Shown: positions 54,344 to 63,305, numbered from the stretch's first letter. The stretch: 64,000 bases of DNA from Geobacteraceae bacterium (GCA_029975275.1 JARKPN010000082.1:1-64000), one strand, 5' to 3'. Numbers and translations: made by a program. Notes: generated by a model from the letters alone, not told the origin.

Positions 54344-55233
54344 ATCAGACTCCGGACCGTGGCGCCGATGGCCTCGAAGGGGATGGTGTCGAGCTTGTCA
54401 AGGAATTCGACGAAGGATTTTTCTCTCTTCTTGGCTATGATGCCCCCCAGGGCCTGTTCCTCCGTTTCAGAGAGGACGGCTTCCCGGATCAGCCCGGAAA
54501 AGACGTCCAGGTCGTGGATCCTCCCAAGGATCTCCTGGTATTCCTTCACATGGCCGTGCACCTGGCGGTAACCTTCTTCGTGCATCAGGGGAGAGAGCAC
54601 CTCCATACGGTAGCGGAACCTCTTGACCGCAATCCGCAGGCTGTGCTGGGCAGCCGCTTCCCCGGGGCGCCGCGCAGCCGGCACCAGGGCCAGCACCGGC
54701 GCCAGCCGGAGCTCTATCCCCTCCCGCGCGAAGTCCTCTATGGGCAAAAACGGATCGGTTGCGCCCGGGGGCGGATCGAACAGGTAAGGTGCGTGAACGA
54801 TCCTGACGAAGAGCTTCCTGAGGGATGTTGCACGCATCTTTTTCAGGTCGCGCTTCAGCTTCTTTCCGGCCCCTTCACGGTCGGCTTCATAAAGGGTGAT
54901 GCAGCCCGACAGTTCCCTGCCGTGCTCCTCCCCCATCTCCGCCGCCGCCTGGCGGAAGAAGGCCAGCCCTTCATCCAGGTTTCGGAGCTCGCCCAAGGCA
55001 TCGGTGACCTTTTTGACGCTCTTCCTGACGGCGTTTATCCTCGCTTCGGGATAACACTGGGCGAACAGGGAGATACCCTCCCGCAGCCTGCGGGAGGCTA
55101 CCCGCAGATCATGAATGTCCTCCGGATCGAAGGTGGAGGCCGTCTTTTCCCAGCAGCGAAAAAAATCGGCCCCGCGCTCGGCAAGGAGTCCCTTGGCCGC
55201 GATCCAGAGCGGTGTCTTCTTCATGAGCAACAT
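54340..55233 (-). CDS. CHAD-domain protein
   Basis: 297 residues, helical, with conserved-looking His and Arg (EDIHDLRVASRRLREGISLF; LRIAVKRFRYRMEVL). CHAD domains bind polyphosphate granules. The ATG at 55233 comes two bases after the stop of the upstream gene, with AAAGGG as site; a TTG at 55239 is in frame and could be used. With Ppx downstream it forms a polyphosphate-handling pair. Confidence 0.9.
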   Translation of the reverse strand: MLLMKKTPLWIAAKGLLAERGADFFRCWEKTASTFDPEDIHDLRVASRRLREGISLFAQCYPEARINAVRKSVKKVTDALGELRNLDEGLAFFRQAAAEMGEEHGRELSGCITLYEADREGAGKKLKRDLKKMRATSLRKLFVRIVHAPYLFDPPPGATDPFLPIEDFAREGIELRLAPVLALVPAARRPGEAAAQHSLRIAVKRFRYRMEVLSPLMHEEGYRQVHGHVKEYQEILGRIHDLDVFSGLIREAVLSETEEQALGGIIAKKREKSFVEFLDKLDTIPFEAIGATVRSLM

Positions 55234-55235
55234 GG

Positions 55236-55778
55236 TCAAACCCTTTGCTTGCCCGCCTTCTCCATGAAACCGGTCCTCAGCAGCATCTTGCGGGTCTTTT
55301 TCAGCCCCTTGCGGATCTCCTTCAAGCCTGCTCCCTCAAGGGCTGAAAGGCGTTTCTCGAACTTCGAAAGCACCTTCCAGGCCCGCTTCCTCCTTTTCTC
55401 AAGCAGCACGGCAACCGTGTCCAGGGAACCGGCGATTCTCAGGAGATCCCTTTCGACCTTCCTCCCGTCCTTCCCGGCAAGTTCCTCCCCGAACCGGCTC
55501 TTGACATCCGCTGCCATGGTCTGCACCCGCAGGCCCATGGCAGCCGTCCGCTCGCGCAACTCCCCGAGTCTCCTCTCGGAGGCATCGGAAGACATCACAG
55601 CCGCCTGGGAAAGTATGACCGGAATCGCACGCGGATTGATCCCCTTGATTGCCTTCAGCCCCTCCTCGCCCGCTGCCGCGACTTTCTCAAGGCTGTCCAT
55701 GCCGGCGGAAACCAGTCGCCCGGCCAGCACCTCCCCCACCCCCTTGAGTCGTCTCAACTCCCTGGTCACATCGTCCAT
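55236..55778 (-). CDS. Helix-hairpin-helix / coiled-coil protein of the polyphosphate operon
   Basis: 180 residues. The first 55 contain a helix-hairpin-helix pair (LRRLKGVGEVLAGRLVSAGM; GLKAIKGINPRAIPVIL) usual in DNA-binding proteins. The rest is a long basic helix (LEKRRKRAWKVLSKFEKRLS) ending in many Lys and Arg. Such a tail could bind polyphosphate or DNA. The start has GGAGGGGAG. First gene of the unit with CHAD and Ppx. Confidence 0.8.
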   Translation of the reverse strand: MDDVTRELRRLKGVGEVLAGRLVSAGMDSLEKVAAAGEEGLKAIKGINPRAIPVILSQAAVMSSDASERRLGELRERTAAMGLRVQTMAADVKSRFGEELAGKDGRKVERDLLRIAGSLDTVAVLLEKRRKRAWKVLSKFEKRLSALEGAGLKEIRKGLKKTRKMLLRTGFMEKAGKQRV

Positions 55779-56031
55779 CTCCCCTCCAGAAATGATTATA
55801 TTTATCTCGTCTCTACCCGGCCGGCATTTTGCGTTAAAGTTCGATAATTTTTTTACGGGCAGGATCCCCCGGAGCCGTATGCTCCACCGGATCCCGCAGC
55901 GGTCCGACTTTCAAATACTACTCGTAACGCAAAATCTTTTCAATGTGGCAGCGTGCTTTCAGGCGTTCCGCAGTGCAATTTTTACACGGATGTAACAACG
56001 CCTGCCAGGGAAATACCGGTTCCCAAATACG

Positions 56032-56061
56032 TTGACAGGGACTGAGCGGTTTGGTTATTCT
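56032..56061 (+). promoter_or_regulatory. Promoter of the YcgN-like gene, possibly leaderless
   Basis: TTGACA (56032-56037) is followed after 18 bp by TATTCT (56056-56061). The first expected transcribed base falls at about the A of the ATG at 56068, and no ribosome site precedes that codon. Confidence 0.5.
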
Positions 56062-56067
56062 CTGGAA

Positions 56068-56352
56068 ATGAAAAAATCCGAAGAACTGCGCGATGACTGG
56101 GAACAACTCTGCAGCAGGTGCGGTCTCTGCTGCTTCGAGAAGATCGAGGACGAAAACGGCACCGTCTTCTTCACCTCCATACCGTGCCGCTATCTCGACG
56201 TGGTGACCAGGGAGTGCCGGATCTACCCACGCCGTTTCGAGATCTACCCGGAATGCGTCAAGCTCACGGAAACGCTTGTTCGCGAGCTCACCTGGCTGCA
56301 CGACGAATGCGCCTACAGGAAGGCGCTGGGCGTAAAACGAAAACAGACCTGA
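56068..56352 (+). CDS. YcgN/YkgJ-like cysteine-cluster protein
   Basis: 94 residues. The motif CSRCGLCCF near residue 15, PCRYLDVVTRECRIYPRRF and YPECVKL match the YcgN (UPF0260) family, thought to bind zinc or iron. At 94 residues it is shorter than the E. coli protein of about 150. The ATG at 56068 is chosen because the upstream TTG at 56032 is the promoter -35 hexamer. Function unknown. Confidence 0.82.
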   Translation: MKKSEELRDDWEQLCSRCGLCCFEKIEDENGTVFFTSIPCRYLDVVTRECRIYPRRFEIYPECVKLTETLVRELTWLHDECAYRKALGVKRKQT

Positions 56353-56401
56353 AGACGGCGTCAACAGGCTGATGCACTGCCTCCCGGCGGATCAGGTTGC
56401 A

Positions 56402-56429
56402 TTGACAAAAACGGAAACTGCTCTACAAT
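56402..56429 (+). promoter_or_regulatory. Sigma-70-type promoter of the HD-GYP gene
   Basis: TTGACA (56402-56407), 16-bp spacer, TACAAT (56424-56429); five of six -10 bases match. The expected start point is near 56436, 25 bp before the ATG. Confidence 0.7.
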
Positions 56430-56460
56430 TCTGCCTCATTGTGGGAAGAAAGGTTTGGAG

Positions 56461-57591
56461 ATGAGTGAGATGAAGGCAACGACCGTCCTGGTCGTTGATG
56501 ACGACATGTACGTACTGGAATCGGTTGTCGCCCTGCTCAGCCAGTTTGGATACTCCGTAGCCCCGTGCCGGAACGGCGAGGAAGCCCTGCAAAAGATTCA
56601 GAACACGGAATTCGACGCCATCCTGACCGACATCAAGATGCCGCTCATGTCGGGAATCGAGCTCCTTGAGATCATACACAACCTCAACCCGGACATACCG
56701 GTAATCCTCATGACGGCATACGCGGAGCTTGACGTGGCCGTAGAGGCCATCAAAAAGGGCGCCTTCGATTTCATCATCAAGCCTTACAAACCGACCTACC
56801 TGCTCCACTCCATCGAAAAAGGGGTCAAATACAACCGCCTGATCCAGATGGAGAAGAACTACAAGTTCATGCTGAAGGACATGGTCGAGAAGAAGACCCG
56901 GGAGCTCGCCGACGCCCTCATGATGGTCAAGAACATCAGCGTCGAGATCATTGAGAGGCTGACGGCGGTGGCGGAATTCAGGGACACAGACACCGGGTCG
57001 CACATCGCGAGGATCGGTCTCTATGCGAGCAGGATGGCCGAGGAGCTGGGCATGCCGCCCGAATTCGTCGAGAACATCACCTTCTCCAGCCCGATGCACG
57101 ACCTCGGAAAGATAGGGATACCGGACAACATCCTGTTGAAACCGGGAAGCCTCACCAGGGAAGAATTCGAGATCATGAAGGCCCATACCACCATCGGTGA
57201 GAAGATGCTCTCCGGCTCCTCCTATCCCATGCTGCGGATGGCTGCCTCAATCGCCCTCAATCACCATGAACGATGGGACGGGGGCGGCTATCCGAGAGGG
57301 CTTAAGGGCGAGCAGATCCCCATCGAGGGACGCATCGTCATGCTGGTGGACCAGTACGACGCCCTGAGAAGCAGAAGACCCTACAAGGAAGCGGTTTCTC
57401 ACCAGGGTGTCGTAAAGATCATGTCCGAAGGTGACGGCAGAACCAAGCCCGAACACTTCGATCCCAAGGTACTGGGGGCGTTCCTCTCGCTCTCCGCCGA
57501 ATTCGAGGAGATATACAACACCAACCAGGACATCAGCTATCCGCTCTCCGCCATCAGCCACCCGGAAACAGTGAAGCCGGCTCTCGCATAG
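56461..57591 (+). CDS. Response regulator with HD-GYP phosphodiesterase domain
   Basis: 376 residues. The receiver ([18 protein letters not shown], Asp in [13 protein letters not shown], Lys in FIIKPYKP) is joined by a helix to an HD-GYP domain with [13 protein letters not shown] near residue 215 and [17 protein letters not shown] near 263. HD-GYP enzymes hydrolyse cyclic di-GMP (or cGAMP) to linear products. The ATG at 56461 has AAAGG seven bases upstream; the ATG at 56470 is an alternative. No kinase gene is adjacent. Its targets may be motility or surface attachment. Confidence 0.93.
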   Translation: MSEMKATTVLVVDDDMYVLESVVALLSQFGYSVAPCRNGEEALQKIQNTEFDAILTDIKMPLMSGIELLEIIHNLNPDIPVILMTAYAELDVAVEAIKKGAFDFIIKPYKPTYLLHSIEKGVKYNRLIQMEKNYKFMLKDMVEKKTRELADALMMVKNISVEIIERLTAVAEFRDTDTGSHIARIGLYASRMAEELGMPPEFVENITFSSPMHDLGKIGIPDNILLKPGSLTREEFEIMKAHTTIGEKMLSGSSYPMLRMAASIALNHHERWDGGGYPRGLKGEQIPIEGRIVMLVDQYDALRSRRPYKEAVSHQGVVKIMSEGDGRTKPEHFDPKVLGAFLSLSAEFEEIYNTNQDISYPLSAISHPETVKPALA

Positions 57592-57639
57592 AGACGCCGG
57601 CTTCATAAGGCTTCCTCTGATTCCATCTTCTGTCGGCCG

Positions 57640-58692
57640 TCAGTTGCTCACTTGCAGCCCCAGCGTATCGTTCTTCAGCACATCATCTTCACTATCCTCG
57701 AGCAGATCCGCGCCTGCCAGCAGGTCCTCAAGCATCATGGTATCGGGATTCAATTTCGGATAGCGCTTGGCGCCGATGAAACGCGAACGGTAATACGGGG
57801 TGTTGAGGGAAGATATGACCACCTTGCGATCCCGCGAAGATGCGTGGATCATCTTGTTTTCCCCCAGATAAATCCCCACGTGGGACGGGAAGGACGCGTA
57901 GGTGCGGAAAAAGACCAGGTCCCCCTTCTGGAGGTCGTACGGAACCACCGGCTCACCGGTCCAGAACTGCTCCCGCGCTGTCCTGGGAAGGTTGATGCCG
58001 AGGTCGCGGAAGACCTGCTGGACAAAGCTGGAGCAGTCGAGAGCATTGCGGCTGTTACCGCCGAAACGGTAACGGGCGCCGAGAAAACTGAACGCGCTCT
58101 TTTTGAGACGTTTGGAGACATCCATGGTGAGCTCCAGGTTCCGGCCGAGATCGATGGGTTTCTCGGGCTCCGCATCGGTAAGCTCCGCCAGGGTCCTCTC
58201 GTATTCCTGTCTGGTAAACAGCTCGTTGTTCCTGAGCCGGCGGCTCTTTTCCTTCCTGACCTCTGCCACGACAGTCTCGGGTTGCTCGACCTCCCTCAGG
58301 GAAAGCACCCTGCCGGGCTTCAACTTGTCGCCGCGGAGCCCGTTCATCCGCTTCAGTTCCGCAGCCGACACACCTGTTTTCCGGGCTATCCCGCTCAGGG
58401 TGTCACCTTTCCTGACCTTATAGCTGTTCCCTTTGGCCTTTCCGCTCCTGTTACTGTCGGCGGCCGCCGTGACGGTTCTCGGCGGTATGGCCAGCTTGTC
58501 ACCCGGCTTCAGATGCTGGTTGACCAGATTATTGGCCGATTTCAACTCATTAACGGTTACGTGATATTTTCTGGAAAGCGAATAGAGCGTGTCATTTTTT
58601 TTGACAACGTGGGTCTTGGCGGCTATGGCGAGCGACGGGAAGGTTACCAGGAAGGTGGAAAGCACAACGAGCCTGATACCGATACTATTCAT
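57640..58692 (-). CDS. LysM and NlpC/P60 cell-wall hydrolase
   Basis: 350 residues. A signal peptide (ending SLAIA), two LysM repeats (VVKKNDTLYSLSRKYHVTVN; KVRKGDTLSGIARKTGVSAA) and a C-terminal NlpC/P60 domain with the catalytic Cys in NALDCSSFVQQVF, His in SHVGIYLG and a third residue after. It cleaves peptide bonds in peptidoglycan stems. The ATG at 58692 has AAAGGGGGG. It is next to cdaA; c-di-AMP affects the cell wall in other bacteria, but a functional link here is only suggestive. Confidence 0.92.
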   Translation of the reverse strand: MNSIGIRLVVLSTFLVTFPSLAIAAKTHVVKKNDTLYSLSRKYHVTVNELKSANNLVNQHLKPGDKLAIPPRTVTAAADSNRSGKAKGNSYKVRKGDTLSGIARKTGVSAAELKRMNGLRGDKLKPGRVLSLREVEQPETVVAEVRKEKSRRLRNNELFTRQEYERTLAELTDAEPEKPIDLGRNLELTMDVSKRLKKSAFSFLGARYRFGGNSRNALDCSSFVQQVFRDLGINLPRTAREQFWTGEPVVPYDLQKGDLVFFRTYASFPSHVGIYLGENKMIHASSRDRKVVISSLNTPYYRSRFIGAKRYPKLNPDTMMLEDLLAGADLLEDSEDDVLKNDTLGLQVSN

Positions 58693-58789
58693 GATCCCCC
58701 CTTTCCTCGTTTTACAACGCAAAACATAATTTCAAAATTTGTGCCTTTATACACCATGCCCACGGACGTGTCAACCGCAAATGGCGCCG

Positions 58790-60196
58790 CTACCGTACTA
58801 TCGTCAGCCTCACCCTGACCTTGTCGTCGGACGCGGGCTTCAGGTGCGCCGGAATATCGAGCCTTTTTTCCAGCGTCACGCTTTCCGACACCGCGGAGAG
58901 GGAGATCCCCTCGGTCCGGATGGTCTTGGTCCGGGACATGATGGACTCGGGCCCTTCAATCATCACCTCCCGAGGTATGACCTGCACCTTCCGCAGGCGC
59001 AGTCTCCCGGCGGGTGAACCGCTCACCTGGGCCTCAACCCGCACCGGTTTGCGGACCTTGCGCTCCACGGTGACGCGAAGCGAGGACGGTTTTATCTTTG
59101 TTACGACAAGCCCGGAAGGCAGGTTGAAATGCTCTTTGCCGAAGTACAAATGGTTGTTTCCCTCGTGAACCTTGGCGAGATCGACCTCCGCGACAATGTC
59201 ACCCTCCTTGGGAATTGAAATCAGGCCGGAAAAGGATTTGAGCTGAAGCTCCACCTTTTCGGCGGAACTGCCGCTGAGGAGAAACGAGTCCGGCAGGTTC
59301 CTGAACTGGACCGGGGCCGCCACCGTCACGATCTCGCCCTCACGCTCCGTTACCACGAGCCAGACCAGCGACACCAGGACAACCGTCGCCAGCTTCGGCC
59401 GGAAATTGCTGAAAATCCTCCTGATAAACGAGGGACGAGACGCGTCCCCGACCGGATGGGAAAGGAGTCTGTCAAGCTCCAGGGAAAGCCGTTCGGGCGA
59501 CTCCACCCCGGTCAGTTCACCCGAGAGCGCCAGCGAAACCTCTCCCCTCTCTTCCGAAACGATAACCACCGCGGCGTCAGATCGCTCGGACAGCCCGAGA
59601 CCGGCCCGGTGACGGGTGCCGTATCGCTGGGGAATCTCGCTGTTGGCGGACAGGGGAAGATGGCACGAGGCCTTCTGGATCCTGCCGTTTCTGACTATCA
59701 GGGCACCGTCGTGCAGCGGCGACCCGTCCTGGAAGATGCTTCCGATGAGCTGACCGCTCACGAAGCTGTCCAGAGGCACACCGTTTGAGAGGTATTCGTC
59801 CAGGGGCTCGGAGCGCTGGAGCACGATAATGGCGCCGGTCCTGGAGGCGGCCAGGGAAAAGACCGTCGAAGAAAATTCCTGGAGGTCGAAGGACGGCCCG
59901 GCATCCTGGCGGCCGAGAATCCTGCGCAGCGGGCTGATTCGATAGAGGGCCTGCCTGATCTCGGCCTGGAATATGACGATGATCAGGACGAAGACGACCG
60001 TGCTCAGTTCCTGGAGTATCCAACTGGTCATGAAAAACCCCAGGTTTCTGGTCGCCAGGTAGACGACCCCCAGGGAGCCGAGACCGATGACGACCTGGAG
60101 CGCCTTGGTATGCTTGAACCAGCCGTAGAGCTGGTACAGCAGGACACTCATTATGATGATGTCGGCCACATCCTGCCAACGGATTATTGGAAACAC
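58790..60196 (-). CDS. cdaA: Diadenylate cyclase CdaA fused to a CdaR (YbbR) region
   Basis: 468 residues. Residues 1-80 hold three membrane helices; the DAC domain follows with DGSPLHDGALIV near 158 and GTRHRAGLGLSE near 193, the motifs that join two ATP into c-di-AMP. A further membrane helix (LATVVLVSLVWLVVTERE) near 270 leads to a YbbR-type region of beta repeats to the end. In Firmicutes CdaA and its regulator CdaR are separate proteins; here both are in one chain. The GTG at 60196 has GAGG upstream. A terminator-like hairpin lies just before it. Confidence 0.9.
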   Translation of the reverse strand: MFPIIRWQDVADIIIMSVLLYQLYGWFKHTKALQVVIGLGSLGVVYLATRNLGFFMTSWILQELSTVVFVLIIVIFQAEIRQALYRISPLRRILGRQDAGPSFDLQEFSSTVFSLAASRTGAIIVLQRSEPLDEYLSNGVPLDSFVSGQLIGSIFQDGSPLHDGALIVRNGRIQKASCHLPLSANSEIPQRYGTRHRAGLGLSERSDAAVVIVSEERGEVSLALSGELTGVESPERLSLELDRLLSHPVGDASRPSFIRRIFSNFRPKLATVVLVSLVWLVVTEREGEIVTVAAPVQFRNLPDSFLLSGSSAEKVELQLKSFSGLISIPKEGDIVAEVDLAKVHEGNNHLYFGKEHFNLPSGLVVTKIKPSSLRVTVERKVRKPVRVEAQVSGSPAGRLRLRKVQVIPREVMIEGPESIMSRTKTIRTEGISLSAVSESVTLEKRLDIPAHLKPASDDKVRVRLTIVR

Positions 60197-60231
60197 GCGG
60201 GAACCTCGCTAGATGAAATTTTTGCCGATCC

Positions 60232-60263
60232 AAAAAACCTGAATCCATGACGCCTGCATGGAT
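60232..60263 (-). terminator. Hairpin upstream of cdaA, possible attenuator
   Basis: On the minus strand ATCCATG and CATGGAT form a 7-bp stem with a 7-base loop; TCAGG and then TTTTTT follow, ending 36 bp before the cdaA start. It could end stray transcription from upstream or attenuate cdaA. Confidence 0.4.
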
Positions 60264-60321
60264 CCGGGAAAAACTGTATACCTTTCCCCGGGCGCGTATG
60301 GTAGCATGACTCTCTTAGATT

Positions 60322-60530
60322 GGTGTCTATCCGGAAACTTCTGGAAAATGTCCGTCAAGGTCGGACCGGGGCTTTCACGGAGCCTCTCGTGCGGACCTCC
60401 TGCATATTCGTGGGACATCTGCCTACTCCGGTATGACGGCCATTGTACCGGTGAAGTCCGGCGTCCGATTACGAGGGGCTCCGGGGAAGTTCCGGTCCGA
60501 CCCCAACCGGCACTTTCCGGATGGAAACGA
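60322..60530 (+). repeat. Intergenic palindromic repeat, family A, copy 3
   Basis: The right end CCGGATGGAAACG is inverted to the left end GGTGTCTATCCGG with a few mismatches. Inside, GGGGCTTTCACGGAGCCTCT (from about 60369) faces ACGAGGGGCTCCGGGGAAGT (from about 60471). The same blocks occur, inverted, at 213-426. The element lies upstream of ubiE on the plus strand. Confidence 0.75.
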
Positions 60531-60588
60531 GATTAATCGAAAGGGCATCCGGCCGACACCCGAGCCGGAGCCAGGGGACCGTCACGCC

Positions 60589-61311
60589 ATGATCGGCACA
60601 TCGAAAAAGAGCGCCGCAATCCGTCAGATGTTCAGCGCAATCGCGCCAAAATACGATCTGTTGAATCGCATGCTCAGCCTCGGGGTTGACAGGCGGTGGC
60701 GGCGTTCGGCCGTCTCGAGGCTCAGGTGCGGCAACGGCGGCATGATCCTCGACATCGCCACCGGAACGGGCGACATGGCCCTGGCGGCCGCGGCCGTGAC
60801 CGACGGTTCCGTCAGGATAATCGGGGTTGACTTCTGCGGGGAGATGGTGGAAATAGCCGCGACCAAGATAACCGCTTCCGTTCACCGAGAGAGGGTCGGG
60901 CTGTGTATCGCGTCATGCGAGGCCCTCCCTTTCAGCAACAATACCTTTGATTCCGTCACCATAGCGTTCGGTATCAGGAACGTGGTGGACAGGGTTTTGG
61001 GCCTCAGGGAAATCCTGAGGGTCCTCCGGCCGGGAGGGAAGCTGGTGGTCCTTGAGTTCTCCACCCCGCGCTCCAGGCTGTTCAATACCGTTTATCGCTT
61101 CTACTTCAGCCGCATCCTTCCCGCCATCGGCGGACTGTTTTCCGATCCGGGCGCCTACCGTTACCTGCCAGATTCGGTGTCGACATTCCCCGATGGGGAA
61201 AGATTCGCTGAAATGATGACCCGCGCGGGCTTCGTGAACATTGGCCGCTCCGAGCTGACCCTGGGCATCGTAACCGAGTACCGGGGGGAAAAGCCGGTCA
61301 CCCCTTGCTGA
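60589..61311 (+). CDS. ubiE: Demethylmenaquinone/ubiquinone methyltransferase
   Basis: 240 residues. The family start (IRQMFSAIAPKYDLLNRMLS), SAM-binding ILDIATGTGDMAL near residue 65, then SCEALPFSNNTFDSVTIAFG and LRVLRPGGKLVVLEFSTP are typical of UbiE/MenG, the last carbon methylation in quinone synthesis. An anaerobe of this kind would make menaquinone, so MenG is the more likely role. The ATG at 60589 begins the conserved part; the frame extends upstream into the repeat, which is not coding. GGGGA lies about twelve bases before it. Confidence 0.92.
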   Translation: MIGTSKKSAAIRQMFSAIAPKYDLLNRMLSLGVDRRWRRSAVSRLRCGNGGMILDIATGTGDMALAAAAVTDGSVRIIGVDFCGEMVEIAATKITASVHRERVGLCIASCEALPFSNNTFDSVTIAFGIRNVVDRVLGLREILRVLRPGGKLVVLEFSTPRSRLFNTVYRFYFSRILPAIGGLFSDPGAYRYLPDSVSTFPDGERFAEMMTRAGFVNIGRSELTLGIVTEYRGEKPVTPC

Positions 61312-61483
61312 CAAATTCCTTCAGCTTGAGCTCGATATCGTCGCCGTTCACCGTGACCACCCTGCCGTCCCGCTGCTCGCAACGGACCATGCCCTCGTCG
61401 ACCCACTTGAGGATCATGGCCTTGGAAACTCCGAACTTCGACACCGCCTCATCCAGCGCAAACCACGTCTTTGCAAGCGACAT
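61298..61483 (-). CDS. Small HTH protein (MerR-like/excisionase-like)
   Basis: 61 residues. WFALDEAVSKFGVSKAMILK then WVDEGMVRCEQRDGRVV reads as a winged helix of the kind found in excisionases and MerR starts, with a short tail. A strong AAAGGAG precedes the ATG at 61483. Its 3' end overlaps ubiE by 14 bases on the other strand. The target is unknown. Confidence 0.75.
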   Translation of the reverse strand: MSLAKTWFALDEAVSKFGVSKAMILKWVDEGMVRCEQRDGRVVTVNGDDIELKLKEFVSKG

Positions 61484-61631
61484 TCACTGGCTCCTTTCTT
61501 CCTTAGAGGATTTTATAGTATATGGATAATGGCACCGCTGACAACAAAAAACCGCTCAGGGCCGGAGGATCCCGGCGAATCGGGCACCCCTCCGACATGG
61601 GCGCCGGTAACCATTCCCGGTCCCGCCGGCC

Positions 61632-61660
61632 TTGACAGTCCATCCCGTTTTCTGTATAAA
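61632..61660 (+). promoter_or_regulatory. Sigma-70-type promoter of the yggT operon
   Basis: TTGACA (61632-61637), 17-bp spacer, TATAAA (61655-61660). Start expected near 61667, about 33 bp before the yggT GTG. Confidence 0.8.
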
Positions 61661-61699
61661 TGCACTGTTTGCGGGAACGGAATCACCGTGGAGGGATGA

Positions 61700-62017
61700 G
61701 TGTTCATAGCTGCCAATTTTCTCATTGCGGTTGGAAAAATTCTTGACATCGTCCTTACCATCTACATGTACATCATCATTGCCCGGGCTCTGATTTCCTG
61801 GGTCAACCCCGATCCTTACAACCCCATCGTCAACTTTCTGAACCGCGTGACCGAGCCGGTCCTGTATCAAGTCCGGCGAAGGCTCCCGTCCATGGGCGGT
61901 CTCGATCTTTCTCCTCTCATTGTCCTGCTGGTCATCTTTTTCCTGCAGAAATTCGCCGTAAGCTCGATCCTCGACATGGGATATCGCATGAAGCTCGGAA
62001 TGGGAGGCTTGTCATGA
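61700..62017 (+). CDS. YggT-family membrane protein
   Basis: 105 residues with two hydrophobic segments and the family signature IARALISWVNPDPYNPIVNF then LNRVTEPVLYQVRR. The GTG start has GGAGGGATGA. YggT proteins are linked to osmotic or division functions. The stop overlaps the divIVA start by four bases, so it opens a coupled operon. Confidence 0.92.
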   Translation: MFIAANFLIAVGKILDIVLTIYMYIIIARALISWVNPDPYNPIVNFLNRVTEPVLYQVRRRLPSMGGLDLSPLIVLLVIFFLQKFAVSSILDMGYRMKLGMGGLS

Positions 62018-62463
62018 AAATCACCCCGCTCGACATCCAGCAGCAGCAGTTCAAGGGCAAGCTCTTCGGCGGACTCAACCCCGAAGAAGTGGACTCGTTT
62101 CTTCAGGCGGTGGCCCATGAGATGGAGAACATCAACCGGGAGAACGCCATCCTCAAGGAACAGGTCCAGAGATCAGCCGCCGATGCCGAGGATTTCGCCC
62201 AGAGGGAGAAGGACCTCAGAGAGACCCTGCTCGCGGCGCAGAAGATCTCGGAGGAGATGAAAAACAACGCCCGCAAAGAGGCGGAACTGGCCATCGCGGA
62301 AGCCGAGGTCCAGGCGGAGAGGATCGTAGCGGACGCTGAAAACAGGCTCATCCAGTTGAAGAACGAGATCCAGGAACTCCGCTTGCAGAAGGCCCAGTTC
62401 GAGGCTTCCTTCCGCTCCCTGCTCGACACCCACTACAAGATGCTCTCCATCAATGAAGAATGA
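62014..62463 (+). CDS. DivIVA-domain protein
   Basis: 149 residues. The N-terminal DivIVA motif ITPLDIQQQQFKGKLFGGLN binds curved membrane; a long coiled coil rich in Ala, Glu and Lys follows. Proteins of this kind mark cell poles or the division site. It is coupled to yggT and overlaps the yggU start. Confidence 0.92.
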   Translation: MKITPLDIQQQQFKGKLFGGLNPEEVDSFLQAVAHEMENINRENAILKEQVQRSAADAEDFAQREKDLRETLLAAQKISEEMKNNARKEAELAIAEAEVQAERIVADAENRLIQLKNEIQELRLQKAQFEASFRSLLDTHYKMLSINEE

Positions 62464-62782
62464 AGGTGAAAACAGCGGCTTCCGCGTCTCGGAAAACGCG
62501 GAAGGGATAACCTTCTCCGTTCATGTCCAGCCCAGGGCCAGTCGAAATGAAATCGCGGGTCTCAGCGGAAGCGAGCTGAAGGTGCGGCTTACTTCCCCGC
62601 CGGTGGAAGGGGCGGCCAACACGCTTTGCCGTGAATTTCTCGCCAGGCTTCTCCACGTGGCGAAATCCGACGTGCGGATCATCGCCGGGGAAAAGTCCCG
62701 GCACAAGGTTGTAACGATCCATGGGGCCAGCAGGGAATCCGCCCTTGCTCTGCTCAACAAACAATCACGGAGTTCAGAATGA
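62453..62782 (+). CDS. yggU: DUF167 / YggU-family protein
   Basis: 109 residues. The core FSVHVQPRASRNEIAGLSGS and VRLTSPPVEGAANTLCREFL are the family marks. The structure is known for relatives but the function is not. The gene overlaps divIVA by 11 bases and the CBS gene by four. Confidence 0.92.
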   Translation: MKNEGENSGFRVSENAEGITFSVHVQPRASRNEIAGLSGSELKVRLTSPPVEGAANTLCREFLARLLHVAKSDVRIIAGEKSRHKVVTIHGASRESALALLNKQSRSSE

Positions 62783-63243
62783 AAGCCAAGGATATAATGA
62801 TTACCGATGTCCCGACGATCCCCCGCAAGGCATCCGTCAAGGACGCGGTACTGCTGATCAAAAAGAACTATGGGGACAAAAACTTCATAAATGCCGCGCC
62901 GGGTCTCGTGGTGGTGAACGACTGGGGCGAGCTGGCAGGCGTGCTGATGCCGCTGACCATCATCAAGGCGCTCCTGGAAAGCGCGGGGGACGTGAGTCCC
63001 GCGGAAAGGGAGGGGAGCGATTTCTACGAACGGCTCTGCGACAACATAAAGGACAAGCTGGTGGAAGATGTCATGGAACGGGAACCGATATCGGTCACCG
63101 AAGAAGCCCGCATCGCGGATATCCTCGATCTCTTCATCACGCACCACTTCCACCGCATACCGGTTGTGAGGGATAAAAAGGTGGTTGGCGTCGTCTACCG
63201 GACCCCGCTCCTGTTCGCCATGACCGGCTGTTTTTTCAAATAG
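62779..63243 (+). CDS. Paired CBS-domain protein
   Basis: 154 residues with two CBS units: KAKDIMITDVPTIPRKASVK at the start, and VEDVMEREPISVTEEARIAD with FITHHFHRIPVVRDKKVVG near the end. CBS pairs bind adenosine nucleotides and regulate partners. It is the last gene of the coupled operon. Confidence 0.92.
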   Translation: MKAKDIMITDVPTIPRKASVKDAVLLIKKNYGDKNFINAAPGLVVVNDWGELAGVLMPLTIIKALLESAGDVSPAEREGSDFYERLCDNIKDKLVEDVMEREPISVTEEARIADILDLFITHHFHRIPVVRDKKVVGVVYRTPLLFAMTGCFFK

Positions 63244-63275
63244 CGGACCGGGGTCCTCAACTCCTGTCAAAAGGG

Positions 63276-63305
63276 TTGACAAACGTCGGGAGCAATTCTT
63301 ATATT
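63276..63305 (+). promoter_or_regulatory. Promoter of the FmdB-type gene
   Basis: TTGACA (63276-63281), 18-bp spacer, TATATT (63300-63305), 33 bp before the ATG. Confidence 0.7.
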
